DNA of 64,000 nucleotides, taken from the NCBI RefSeq assembly GCF_014695975.1, contig NZ_JACJPI010000042.1:186001-250000 (forward strand), read 5' to 3'. Source of the stretch: Leptolyngbya sp. FACHB-321. GTDB taxonomy: Bacteria > Cyanobacteriota > Cyanobacteriia > Leptolyngbyales > Leptolyngbyaceae. The number at the start of each line of letters is the position of its first letter. The first letter of the stretch is position 1. The translations under genes were made by a program, and so were the position numbers. Below, piece after piece: positions 8,510 to 16,626 of the stretch. The notes below the pieces were generated by a model. That model did not search any database. It was given only the letters and a program-made list of their open reading frames with translations, and was not told the DNA's origin.

Positions 8510-9991
8510 CTAGGGTTTACTTACAGTTTTTACCGTCAAAACCTGAGGCGGAGTAGAATCGGGCGGATAGAGAAAGTCAAGCTGTACGAGGCGACGATCG
8601 CCCTTTGGCATACTCAGCGAAATCAACGGCTCACCCTCTTGTCCCCGCTGCATCGTCAGGTGAGTGTAGCGGGTTTGAGGCGCACCTTTATCATCCGTAT
8701 AGCGCACACGCACGGGACCACGAAAGAAAACGCGCTCTTCTGGGGGTGTAAAAAACAGCAACCCACCTTTGATTCGATCTTCCTTGACAGGCGTTTGAAG
8801 GGCTAATGTCACCGTTTGGGGTTGTCCAGTGGTGTTGTGAAGCGGCAACGTTAGGCTGTACTGAATACCGTAGTTGCCATGAGCCCGGTAGGCTGTATCG
8901 TCATAGCGAGCCACCAAGGGAGCACTTTGCACTTGCCCTGTGCCAAAGGTGCCCCGCTCAAGCATACTAAGCCCGTAAGAGAAAGCACGTCCCCGTTTTG
9001 GAATGCTGAGAGCATCAGACTTCGGGCTGTCTGTTAAGTTTGCCTTCCACTCAGACCCCATTGCTACGCCTGCCACGCGTCCATAAATGACGGTTGCATA
9101 ATCCTTCAAGCGGCTAATCGGCGTTGGCGGAATATCACGTGGTCCTGCCAATCCGCTGTTAAGCAGTAGGTTTTGCCATTCTTCAGACGAGGGGCTGCGC
9201 TCTGTTTTATCAGGATTCAGAGGCGCAAACATGGCTAGACTCGCCATGTAAATGGGTCCGCTGCTTCGTAGTCGCAATAGGGTTGAACGACCGTTGGAGG
9301 ATGGTGTGACGGTGCCCACTGGGATAGGCAGGTTCATAAGCATCCAGCTTTGGCGGGGCGGAATGACTGTGACAGCAGGCCAATTTCCCTGCCGCCGTCC
9401 GCGCAAGACATCGTTGACTGCACGACTACCGGGTCCTGCATACACTCGACCGATCGGATCATCCACGTAGGACGGTAGGTTGATAAACAGCGCATCTGGG
9501 CGGGTGAGGTAGCTTGCGCCTTGCAAAATATCAACTGTGACAGGCTCATAGGTTGGGTTATAGAGTAACACTCCCTGGAATAGGGTGCGCGTCTCGCTAG
9601 CATCTTTCGCTTTCGCGATATGGTGCGAAAAGATGTCAAACCGACCCTGGAAGGGAAAATTGAGATGAGCGGCGGGCACTGCTTTCCCGTCGGGTGGAAA
9701 GGTAGAGAGCAAAATCCCTTCAGTTTGCACCAGCTCTGGACTGTTACTATTGAAAACCGGCACGTTATCAAGCTGACCAGGTAAGGGGCGGAGTTCTTGC
9801 GGTGCAAAGACCTCTTGACGCTGCAATGGTTCTAGGGGTGGTAAGCGTTGCTCCTGCGATGGCACAATCTCTTGCGGGGGCGGCACCCTGGACGGTTGCG
9901 GCGCGGGGAAGCTTGGAGGTGATGGTAAGGGAACGGGAGCAGCGATCGTCTGCGCGAGAGTGAAGAACGAGAACAATGACAACATCAGCAA
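8510..9991 (-). CDS. DUF3370 family secreted protein
   Basis: This roughly 490-residue protein starts with a signal peptide ending near TIAAP, followed by a proline/glutamine-rich linker (about 18-70) and then a long beta-rich domain of the DUF3370 family, found mainly in cyanobacteria. Function is unknown; location in the periplasm or outer membrane is inferred from the signal and proline linker. The start is uncertain: TTG at 9991 and ATG at 9985 are both possible in frame, and a stop lies just upstream, so no longer form exists. It faces away from the MORN gene at 10397. Confidence 0.75.
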   Translation of the reverse strand: MLMLSLFSFFTLAQTIAAPVPLPSPPSFPAPQPSRVPPPQEIVPSQEQRLPPLEPLQRQEVFAPQELRPLPGQLDNVPVFNSNSPELVQTEGILLSTFPPDGKAVPAAHLNFPFQGRFDIFSHHIAKAKDASETRTLFQGVLLYNPTYEPVTVDILQGASYLTRPDALFINLPSYVDDPIGRVYAGPGSRAVNDVLRGRRQGNWPAVTVIPPRQSWMLMNLPIPVGTVTPSSNGRSTLLRLRSSGPIYMASLAMFAPLNPDKTERSPSSEEWQNLLLNSGLAGPRDIPPTPISRLKDYATVIYGRVAGVAMGSEWKANLTDSPKSDALSIPKRGRAFSYGLSMLERGTFGTGQVQSAPLVARYDDTAYRAHGNYGIQYSLTLPLHNTTGQPQTVTLALQTPVKEDRIKGGLLFFTPPEERVFFRGPVRVRYTDDKGAPQTRYTHLTMQRGQEGEPLISLSMPKGDRRLVQLDFLYPPDSTPPQVLTVKTVSKP

Positions 9992-10396
9992 ACCCGAAAG
10001 AATCCTACAACAAAGGCATTAACAGGCAGCAACGCAAAAAGGAGAGGAGTAAACCTTGTTCGCGGCGATCGCTGCCAGTTTTCACAACAGCACTTGAGCC
10101 AAACGTAAAGCCTGAGACAGACAAAGAGAGAAAAACAGATGGCATGAGCATGATAGCTGCTGCAACATCAAGCTTTTTATACCCACAACATCAACGAGGA
10201 CAAGTATAAATCCAGAGTTGGAGTCAACATCATTACCGATGCTTACACTAGCTAGAGACCATCATCAGGAGCTTTAACAGTTTCTCGTTAAGCGTTCATC
10301 CTGACAAGCGAACGTTTACCCTGAACAGAATACGTATCTTAGCTGATTCGATAGCGTAACCTGCTACATCAAGGCAACAATCTGCACTGCTTCATC
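9992..10396. other. 405-base intergenic region with one RNA-like hairpin
   Basis: This gap between divergent genes should carry promoters for the DUF3370 and MORN genes. The only clear structure is TAAGCGTTC (10289-10297) pairing with GAACGTTTA (10310-10318), nine pairs including one G-T that would be G-U in plus-strand RNA. It lies about 80 bases before the MORN start and could be a 5' leader hairpin. No open reading frame looks protein-like. Confidence 0.4.
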
Positions 10397-11152
10397 ATGG
10401 AGAGAATTTTGCTTAAACCGCTTTCATTCCGCTCTCTAGGGCTGATGTTATGGACTTCAATCAGTATCACCAGTGCTGGTTATGGCTATGAGGCCCTTTT
10501 CACCCCAGCGATCGCCCAAGCGTCTGACTCTGATGGCTACTGCAAGGGGCGAGGGAGCGAGGGCTTAATCAACGGTAAAGGCGTTTGTACCTTTCCAAGT
10601 GGCAATCGCTATGAGGGTGAACTCCGTGATAGCCAACGCCAGGGTAGAGGCACATTCATTTTTACCAATGGCACCCGTTGCGAGGGAAACTTTCAAGATA
10701 ATTTGTTGAATGGTAAAGGCATCTGCATCTTTCCCAGTGGTAGCCGCTATGAAGGCAACTTCCGCAATAATCAGCGTGAAGGTAGAGGGATTGTCACCTT
10801 AGCTGATGGCACTCGTTGCGAGGGTGAGTTTCGAAACAATTTGCTAAATGGTGCTGGTGCCTGCGCCTTTCCGGGTGGCAATCGGTATGAGGGTTTGTTT
10901 CAAGACAGTCGTCGGCAAGGCAGAGGTACGTTCACTTTTGCTAACGGCACCCGCTGCGAGGGCGATTTTCAGAATGAAGTGCTGAACGGGTTTGGCATTT
11001 GTACCTTTCCCAGTGGGAATCGGTATGAGGGAGAGTTTCGCAATGGCAGGCAAAACGGCAAAGGTACCTACATTTTTGCAGACGGCGTTCGCCTGGAAGG
11101 CGTTTGGAGAGACGGCAGCTATCTCAGCAATGCTAAAACGGGGCGATCGTAA
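10397..11152 (+). CDS. Secreted MORN-repeat protein
   Basis: After an N-terminal hydrophobic signal segment (about 15-41, cleavage likely after AIAQA) the protein is built entirely of MORN repeats, about eight copies in 200 residues. Two kinds alternate: one of the form GxGxCxFPSGNRYEGxF and one of the form GRGTFxFxNGTRCEGxF, giving regularly spaced cysteines. MORN repeats form an extended beta hairpin sheet used for protein or lipid contacts; in cyanobacteria they are common in exported proteins of unknown function. The alternation suggests that the unit duplicated was a pair of repeats. The cysteines may form disulfides in the periplasm (inference). Confidence 0.85.
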   Translation: MERILLKPLSFRSLGLMLWTSISITSAGYGYEALFTPAIAQASDSDGYCKGRGSEGLINGKGVCTFPSGNRYEGELRDSQRQGRGTFIFTNGTRCEGNFQDNLLNGKGICIFPSGSRYEGNFRNNQREGRGIVTLADGTRCEGEFRNNLLNGAGACAFPGGNRYEGLFQDSRRQGRGTFTFANGTRCEGDFQNEVLNGFGICTFPSGNRYEGEFRNGRQNGKGTYIFADGVRLEGVWRDGSYLSNAKTGRS

Positions 11153-11314
11153 AAACGAGAGTAACGATTACCGTTTGTCTTTTTCAGAAGTTTTTAGTTT
11201 TCTTAAGCGCAGTACTTAAATTATTGCTCTTTGTAAGGATTGCTGTCTCTCAGAACACATCATCCTTTAGGCTGAAGATTCGTTCTGAATTTTAAGCACT
11301 TAGGTCACAAGGAT

Positions 11315-11629
11315 ATGCCACAGCTTTCCTGGCACGATTATTTAATGGTCTTCTCCTTTTTCGCTGCGATCGCGGGTATTGGTCTTCTTTTTAGCAGTAG
11401 CCAAGCATCTGAGAGCGATTGGGAAATTACTGATCGGGTACTCATGTTAATGACGTTTACCTATTGGCTGGTTTATTGCGCTGCCGCTGGCTTACAGCGC
11501 TTTATTTTGCCCGAGTGGGAAATGTTGCTATGGAGCGTGAAATTGACAGGTGTCCTTTCCTATCTGCTTACGGCAGCGTGTGTCTTGAGCTTGCCGCTGC
11601 ATCGAGTCTCAGTGCGTCAGCCGGAGTAG
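11315..11629 (+). CDS. Small polytopic membrane protein, unknown function
   Basis: A 104-residue protein with three hydrophobic helices at about 9-29, 42-61 and 74-95. The loops are short and contain acidic residues (SESDWEITD between helices 1 and 2) and the C-terminus is basic. I do not recognise the family. It is followed 25 bases later by a long wobble-containing hairpin (11655-11733) that may end its transcript. Confidence 0.6.
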   Translation: MPQLSWHDYLMVFSFFAAIAGIGLLFSSSQASESDWEITDRVLMLMTFTYWLVYCAAAGLQRFILPEWEMLLWSVKLTGVLSYLLTAACVLSLPLHRVSVRQPE

Positions 11630-11654
11630 TGTCTCTTCTTATGTGAATCGGCAA

Positions 11655-11733
11655 AAACGTTGGTTGGATTGAGCCTCTGAAACCCAGTAGAGTAAGACGT
11701 TCAGTTTCACGCTGTTCGATCCAGCCGACGTTT
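11655..11733 (+). ncRNA. Long hairpin with G-U-only mismatches (structured RNA or 3' UTR element)
   Basis: AAACGTTGGTTGGATTGAGC (11655-11674) can pair with GTTCGATCCAGCCGACGTTT (11714-11733) at all 20 positions if G-U pairs are allowed; four of the 20 are G-U and none is a true mismatch on the plus strand. Inside it TGAAAC (11678-11683) pairs with GTTTCA (11704-11709) around a 20-base loop. On the minus strand the same four positions would be A-C mismatches, so the structure is specific to plus-strand RNA. No T-tract follows, so it is not a standard intrinsic terminator. Confidence 0.5.
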
Positions 11734-12081
11734 AGCAATTATATCTTCTACAAAAAGAATTGGTTTCAGTTGTCCTCTCATGCTTTTTGTAGCGGCATAA
11801 AACTAGGCATTCCCTATACTCTTCCTTGCTTCTAGCGCAGCATTATAATGGCGCGGTTAAGGCAACAGGTGAGAGTTGAATCATATGCCTTTTTAATCTT
11901 AGAAAACTGGCGCTAAAGGCTGGTTGTAAGCAACGGTTTGCTTGTGAAACTAACAACGAATCGTCCAACGACGTGTTGCCAAAAACAACCTATAGCAGTT
12001 GAAGAGAGAGTGAGGATAGATTCGGGTTCCTAGTTTTGCTTCTGGTAAGAGTTCTACTTAATCCTTTAGCCTTTTGCAATA
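11734..12081. other. Gene-free stretch between convergent genes
   Basis: About 350 bases follow the hairpin without any protein-like frame on either strand. A TATAAT-like word occurs near 11844 but I see no matching -35 element. No tRNA or repeat is visible. Confidence 0.3.
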
Positions 12082-12585
12082 TCAAGGCTCTTGTTCATTG
12101 AGTTCTGCCAGTAATTCGATCGTGCTTAAGCGGAACCCGCAGGACTGGAACAAGCGTCGTGCATCGTCGTTGGCGATCGCTGTATCAAGCCGAATCTGCT
12201 GGATCTTTTTGTGCCGAAACTCTTGTAGCGTGCGCTCGACTAGTTGCCGTCCGAATCCTAATTGACGGTAATCAGGCTCAACCCAGAGATCGTGAATGAA
12301 ACCAAACTCCTTGAGGCGATAGATCGGAATTTCCGTTTCGATCGTGGCAATTACGAAGGCAACGAGCTGTTCAACCTGATCTACAGAGGCTCTATGTGTG
12401 GCAACCAGGAAGACACTGCGATCGTTCGCTGTTTGTTTTGCTAACCAACGCTCATACCGCTGAGCAGGATTGGGCAAAAAGCCATACTTAGCAGAGTCCC
12501 ACGCTTCATGTAAGGCGCAAATCTTTGCCACCATCGGCAGTACGGCAGGCACATCAGCAAGCGTAGCGGGGCGGATTTGCATCAC
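12082..12585 (-). CDS. GNAT family N-acetyltransferase
   Basis: This 167-residue protein has the GNAT fold: motif A is DLWVEPDYRQLGFGRQLVE (about 105-123) with the QxxGxG acetyl-CoA pyrophosphate-binding signature, and motif B includes DTAIANDDARRLFQSCGFR near 138-156, the usual xxNxxAxxLYxxxGF equivalent. Substrate unknown. It starts six bases after the stop of the upstream DUF2103 gene in the same direction, so clpS, the DUF2103 gene and this gene probably form one operon. Confidence 0.85.
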   Translation of the reverse strand: MMQIRPATLADVPAVLPMVAKICALHEAWDSAKYGFLPNPAQRYERWLAKQTANDRSVFLVATHRASVDQVEQLVAFVIATIETEIPIYRLKEFGFIHDLWVEPDYRQLGFGRQLVERTLQEFRHKKIQQIRLDTAIANDDARRLFQSCGFRLSTIELLAELNEQEP

Positions 12586-12590
12586 AATGG

Positions 12591-12887
12591 CTAGCGGCGT
12601 TTGATGACAAAGGCGATTGCTGCTTCAAGTTGCTCCTGTGGCAAGAGCGTCAAAATAAAAACTTCTTGTACTGTTTTACCCTGACGTGCGATGACCTTGA
12701 AGCCCCCGCGAATGGGCACCGATATCTTTAGCACCAGCTTGGGGGCATGAGAACGTACAGGACCAATAACGCCAGGGGTAATAGTTTGAATGCCTGTTTG
12801 ACGGGTTAGCCGCTCTAAAACCGGAATCAGCCCAGGAATATGAGTGGAATGGTTGAGGACAAGTCTGCCGTCTGGGGAACTGCTCAT
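12591..12887 (-). CDS. DUF2103 family protein
   Basis: The 98-residue product matches the DUF2103 pattern (GRLVLNHSTHIPGLIPVLERL at the start, ending in a VIKRR-type basic tail). It is a small protein of unknown function known mostly from cyanobacteria and plastid-bearing lineages, sometimes annotated as metal-binding. The ATG at 12887 is chosen because homologous sequence begins there; a GTG or ATG about 28 codons upstream (12971/12968) would add a non-conserved extension lying right after clpS, and no good ribosome site distinguishes them. It lies between clpS and the GNAT gene. Confidence 0.7.
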   Translation of the reverse strand: MSSSPDGRLVLNHSTHIPGLIPVLERLTRQTGIQTITPGVIGPVRSHAPKLVLKISVPIRGGFKVIARQGKTVQEVFILTLLPQEQLEAAIAFVIKRR

Positions 12888-12981
12888 GAGAAGGGTGCGC
12901 TTTGAGATAGTTAAATGAAATCTTTTTGAACAACGCTCTGCCTCCCTACTCCTGGCAGCTACAGCCATCACAACTTGTTTC

Positions 12982-13308
12982 TTACGCCGCTTCTAGAGGA
13001 GCCATCGTCAATCCTTCCATACCAAGCTGCATATGGTAAAGCTCTGCCTGCTCCTGCGGTCCCACCCAGACGATCGCCTGTCCATCAAAGTGAATCTGGT
13101 TAGTCAGTTCCCAGGCGCGATCGACGGTCATACCGGGAATATGTTCTAACAAACTTTCAGAAACGTGCTGAAAGGTGTTGAAATCATCATTTAGTACAAT
13201 GATTTTGAAGTTTGGGTAATGCTGGCGAGTCGTCTGGCTAGACCGCGAAGGGGCTATAGTTGGCGCAGCGGTCATTACAGAGGAAACTAGCGGAAGTGTC
13301 GTCGCCAT
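12982..13308 (-). CDS. clpS: ClpS adaptor of the Clp protease
   Basis: ClpS binds the N-domain of ClpC/ClpA and delivers N-degron substrates to the ClpP protease. The 108-residue protein has an unstructured N-terminus (1-30) and the core YPNFKIIVLNDDFNTFQHV (about 31-49), with the conserved NDD for N-terminus recognition, then GMTVDRAWELTNQIHFDG and the C-terminal GLTMAPLEAA shared by the cyanobacterial ClpS1 type. It heads the probable operon with the DUF2103 and GNAT genes. Confidence 0.95.
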   Translation of the reverse strand: MATTLPLVSSVMTAAPTIAPSRSSQTTRQHYPNFKIIVLNDDFNTFQHVSESLLEHIPGMTVDRAWELTNQIHFDGQAIVWVGPQEQAELYHMQLGMEGLTMAPLEAA

Positions 13309-13461
13309 AGAGTAAGGGATTCCAAAAGCACTAGGGGAACAACGCCGCTAGCCTTTTGTGCTAACGACTTAGTTTTTAATCGTAGCTTACTGTTCTACTT
13401 CAAGTAGAAGGAATCGCTGGAGTTTGTTTGAAACGTGTCTGGCGGTTCAAACCGCGGCTAC

Positions 13462-13489
13462 ATAAATATCGTTAGATAAATATCGTTAG
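13462..13489. repeat. Two tandem copies of a 14-base unit
   Basis: ATAAATATCGTTAG occurs twice head to tail (13462-13475, 13476-13489), in the gap between the end of lnt and the clpS start. Too short and isolated for a function to be assigned. Confidence 0.6.
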
Positions 13490-13506
13490 TGTGTTGCAAA
13501 CATCGC

Positions 13507-15267
13507 TCAGCTTCTAAGTGAACGTCTTTGAAAGAGTACGGTGATCGCCCCCAGTACTAGCAAGGATGGTGTCAACCAGTCTCCCCAGCGAACATACAGA
13601 GTCTGTGTCTCACGACGAAAAATAGTGGCTGCATGAGTTTGGTAAGTGCGGGGTTGCGATCGCCACTCTATATGCCCGTGTGGATCAACAATGCTGGAGT
13701 AACCTGTGTTGGTCGCACGCACTGCCCAGCGATCGGTCTCAATGGCTCGCATAATGTCCTGCGCCTGGTGTTGCGCCATCAACACTTCACTGTACGGGTC
13801 GAGATTTGAGGCTGTGAGAATGAACTGTCCGCCTGCTGCTGCTTGTGTCCGAAACACTTCAGGAAATGCTGAATCGTAGCAAATGCTGGCGATCGCTCGT
13901 CCAAAGGGCGTATCAAACTGTTGATGGAAGGCTCCTGGCTGCCCATTTTCGGTAATGGGAGAAAGCAGGTTAATAATGCCACCAAGAGCGGCTTGAAAGG
14001 GAATGTATTCACCCAGTGGCACAAGCTTGATCTTGTCATAGCGGCTGGTTGTTGCGCCATTAGGAGTGATCGTCAGCAGACTGCGGGCAATGCCGCCCTT
14101 TTGTGCCGTAAAAGTGCCCAACCAAAGCACCGCACCCTTCTCTAAAACTGCCTGATAAAGCGGGCTGCGAAGCTTATTCGGCTCGTTCCACAAAAACGGC
14201 AATGCCCCCTCTGGTGTCAGCACTGCATCCACACCCTGAGCTGCAAGTGCTAGATAGCCGTTGGTGTAGCCTTCCATAGCACGGCGAATGCCGTCGCTCC
14301 CCAGTTTAATGCGCGTTGGCACATTGCCTTGAATAATCCCGACCTTGAGTGCTGTTGTATTGGACGGGGCGATCGGCTGTAGCCAAAGCACTGCACCAAG
14401 CAGATGAACAGCGATGAAAAGAATAGTGGCAGAGACTAGCAGTGCAATAGTTTTGAGTTTTGAGTTTTGAGTTTTGAGCTGTTGACTGCTGACTGCTGAC
14501 CGCTGACGACTGACCGCTAACTGTTGCCCATTCATCCACGCTTCTGCTAGCAGCCCATTGACCGCTACGATCGCCGCTGTTACCCCAGTCGCCCCAGAGA
14601 TTTGCCCAAAATGCAGCACCGCTAGATTCCCCGGACTTTGGGTATAGGCTAGCGCCGTCCAATCTAGTGGTCCCAGACTCCAGAGCCATTCCAACCCACA
14701 CCAGAGAGCGGTGCCAAGAAGAACGCGGCGGAGCGATCGCAGCAATGGCTCCAAATGATGCCAAGGGGTTGAGGCATGAACTGAGAGCAGTGCTGCATCG
14801 TCCTCACCCTTGCCTTTCACCCCGACACTTTCAAGGCGGTGCATCAGCCAAGCCCACAGTGCCACCAGCACAGCACCCCAAACAGTAATAAACCCCCAGC
14901 AAAAGAGAACGATCGCCACGCTGGCAAGCCAGGGTACGCCCAGCCAGGTCAGCGGATGTAGCCCCGTGATCCATGACAACGCCAAGCCGTGATAGCCCAC
15001 GCCCCAGACAAAACTAATGCCAAAGGAAAAAGAAAAAAGGAAAAAGGGGCGCTTGGATTCATTTTTTTCGCCTTGAGCCTTTGCCTTTGAGGGCGTAAAA
15101 AGTAGCACCCAAAGTGGAGCCAAGGCGACCCAAGCCAGCGGAAAAAAATTGAGCGGTGCAGGAGCGAACCCCATTAAAATGCCGCTGCTAAAGGCGATCG
15201 TTACAGGCAGCAGTGTGATGGGGCGAAAGGGGCGATCGTTCTGCAAAGAGTGCCACCGTTTAGTCAT
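13507..15267 (-). CDS. lnt: Apolipoprotein N-acyltransferase
   Basis: Lnt transfers the third acyl chain to the N-terminal cysteine of lipoproteins at the outer face of the cytoplasmic membrane. The 586-residue protein has N-terminal membrane helices, a nitrilase domain (about 307-550) with catalytic E353 (TPEGALPF), K412 (YDKIKLVPLGEYIP) and C463 (ICYDSAFPE), and a last helix near 565-582. It is somewhat longer than usual. Residues 249-273 are a translated dispersed DNA repeat (SRQRSAVSSQQLKTQNSKLK), placed in a loop before a membrane helix, so the fold should tolerate it. A Lys/Glu-rich insert near 60-72 is also unusual. Confidence 0.92.
   Translation of the reverse strand: MTKRWHSLQNDRPFRPITLLPVTIAFSSGILMGFAPAPLNFFPLAWVALAPLWVLLFTPSKAKAQGEKNESKRPFFLFSFSFGISFVWGVGYHGLALSWITGLHPLTWLGVPWLASVAIVLFCWGFITVWGAVLVALWAWLMHRLESVGVKGKGEDDAALLSVHASTPWHHLEPLLRSLRRVLLGTALWCGLEWLWSLGPLDWTALAYTQSPGNLAVLHFGQISGATGVTAAIVAVNGLLAEAWMNGQQLAVSRQRSAVSSQQLKTQNSKLKTIALLVSATILFIAVHLLGAVLWLQPIAPSNTTALKVGIIQGNVPTRIKLGSDGIRRAMEGYTNGYLALAAQGVDAVLTPEGALPFLWNEPNKLRSPLYQAVLEKGAVLWLGTFTAQKGGIARSLLTITPNGATTSRYDKIKLVPLGEYIPFQAALGGIINLLSPITENGQPGAFHQQFDTPFGRAIASICYDSAFPEVFRTQAAAGGQFILTASNLDPYSEVLMAQHQAQDIMRAIETDRWAVRATNTGYSSIVDPHGHIEWRSQPRTYQTHAATIFRRETQTLYVRWGDWLTPSLLVLGAITVLFQRRSLRS
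14449..14523. repeat. Dispersed short-sequence repeat inside lnt
   Basis: The plus strand reads repeated gttttga/gttttgagt units followed by ttgactgct/gactgctgac/cgctgac units. This is the vocabulary of a common cyanobacterial intergenic repeat; here it is 75 bases long, in frame, and adds 25 residues to Lnt. Confidence 0.75.
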
Positions 15268-15464
15268 AATTCAGCCAGTTTCATTTGCCGTAAACACACC
15301 CTACATCTGTACTGATGGAAGCGCAGCCAAGGCGGGTGAGCTAGCCCCTTAATATGGTCACTCCCTCAGCAAGCCGCCAATTTGATGCTTGATCTTATGC
15401 CATTAGACAATTCTTCAGGATTAATGCCCTAGAATAGGAAAGCTGTAAAAACAAATCCACTGCA

Positions 15465-15644
15465 ATGGCTGTTCCTAAGAAGAAAACCTCTAACTCCAAG
15501 CGCGACAAGCGTAAAGCAACCTGGAAGCGCAAGGCAACCCTGCAAGCGCAAAAGGCTCTCTCGATGGGCAAATCAATCCTGACTGGGCGTGCGGAAGGCT
15601 TTATCTACCCACAACCAGACGCTGAAGACGAAGAAGAGTCATAG
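15465..15644 (+). CDS. rpmF: Ribosomal protein L32
   Basis: A 59-codon gene encoding [20 protein letters not shown] and ending in an acidic DAEDEEES tail. The N-terminal AVPKKKxSxSKRDxRKA block is diagnostic of bacterial and cyanobacterial L32, a small protein of the large ribosomal subunit. Like cyanobacterial and plastid forms it lacks the zinc cysteines. The ATG at 15465 is the only sensible start. It is followed 26 bases later by the molybdoprotein gene on the same strand. Confidence 0.95.
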   Translation: MAVPKKKTSNSKRDKRKATWKRKATLQAQKALSMGKSILTGRAEGFIYPQPDAEDEEES

Positions 15645-15670
15645 TACAACCGTCATTAATCTAATTCGCC

Positions 15671-16264
15671 ATGCTGGGAAAGTTTTTTCAAAAGCCCCCT
15701 CCAGAGCTACAAGACCGTGTGCCTCCTGGTCAGCATCTTGCTAAAGGCTTTCCAGTTTTGACGTACGGTGATACGCCAATTGTCGATCGTAGCAATTGGC
15801 AACTGCGCGTCTGGGGGCTTGCTACAGCAATCACCTTTAGCTGGGACGATATCATGGCGATGCCGCAAAGCAGCTTCACTGCTGACTTTCACTGTGTCAC
15901 CACCTGGTCAAAGCTAGATGTGCAGTGGTCAGGCGTAAAGGTTACTGACTTGATGCGCCAGATTGAACTTGATCCAAGAGCAGTGCACCTGATGGAGCAT
16001 TGCTATGGTGGCTATACGACCAACCTGGCGATCGACGACTTCCTGCGGGAGGAAAACTTCTTCGCGCACACGCTCTTTGGTGAGCCGCTCCCGGCAGAAC
16101 ACGGCGGACCCTTACGTCTAGTCGTGCCTCATCTCTATGCCTGGAAAAGCGCCAAATGGCTCAACGGGTTAGAATTTCTCGACCACGAAGCGCTAGGCTT
16201 CTGGGAACGGAACGGCTATCACCGTCGCGGCGAGCCCTTTGCCGAAGAGCGCTATAGCAATTAA
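15671..16264 (+). CDS. Sulfite-oxidase-like molybdopterin oxidoreductase
   Basis: The 197-residue protein is a compact Oxidored_molyb (sulfite oxidase/YedY/YuiH) domain. The molybdenum-ligating cysteine is C75 in DFHCVTTWS; the downstream HGGPLRLVVPHLYAWKSAKW block (about 144-163) is the conserved cofactor-binding region. It lacks a Tat signal and a heme or dimerisation domain, so it is a minimal cytoplasmic type. The substrate is unknown. It may share a transcript with rpmF. Confidence 0.88.
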   Translation: MLGKFFQKPPPELQDRVPPGQHLAKGFPVLTYGDTPIVDRSNWQLRVWGLATAITFSWDDIMAMPQSSFTADFHCVTTWSKLDVQWSGVKVTDLMRQIELDPRAVHLMEHCYGGYTTNLAIDDFLREENFFAHTLFGEPLPAEHGGPLRLVVPHLYAWKSAKWLNGLEFLDHEALGFWERNGYHRRGEPFAEERYSN

Positions 16265-16626
16265 CCATTCTTCGGCGCTTAGGCTTGTAATTTTAATTGA
16301 ATTAAATGCTTGTGTAGAGTGCTGATAGCCTGTGTCGCCCTTTAAAGAACGCAGGCTAAGAGAAAAGGGTGGTGTTATGCATCGCTTTTCAGAATCAATG
16401 CGCGATCGCTCTTGCCTGACAAGTCCGAACAAGGCTGAGCGCTGTTCTTATGCAAAATCGAAGCTAATCGCTTTAACGCAACCAAATTAAGCGCTTCTTT
16501 GCTTTTTCCAAATCATCTTGATAATTTGCTGATAGTGAACATTACCTCAATACTCACTACCAAGTTGGATGAAAAGCAATGTTTTAGCCGTTAACACCAA
16601 TTACTACAAACTAAAAGCTGGTTTTG
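16265..16626. other. 362-base gap between convergent genes
   Basis: No protein-like frame. TAGCCTG (16327-16333) can pair with CAGGCTA (about 16353-16359) over a 19-base loop, a weak hairpin. Nothing else recognised. Confidence 0.3.

Noticed and set aside
10285-10320. Glutamine (glnA) riboswitch suggested by a CGTTCATCC word
   Set aside because: The required downstream GGACGGAAGTAGG-type core is missing; only a simple hairpin remains.
13441-13460. GGCGGTTCAAACCGC as a possible tRNA T-arm
   Set aside because: The surrounding bases do not form acceptor, D or anticodon stems; it is only a short palindrome.
14306-14764. 152-codon frame overlapping lnt
   Set aside because: Shadow frame through the repeat region (contains SSAVSSQQS-type translation of the dispersed repeat).
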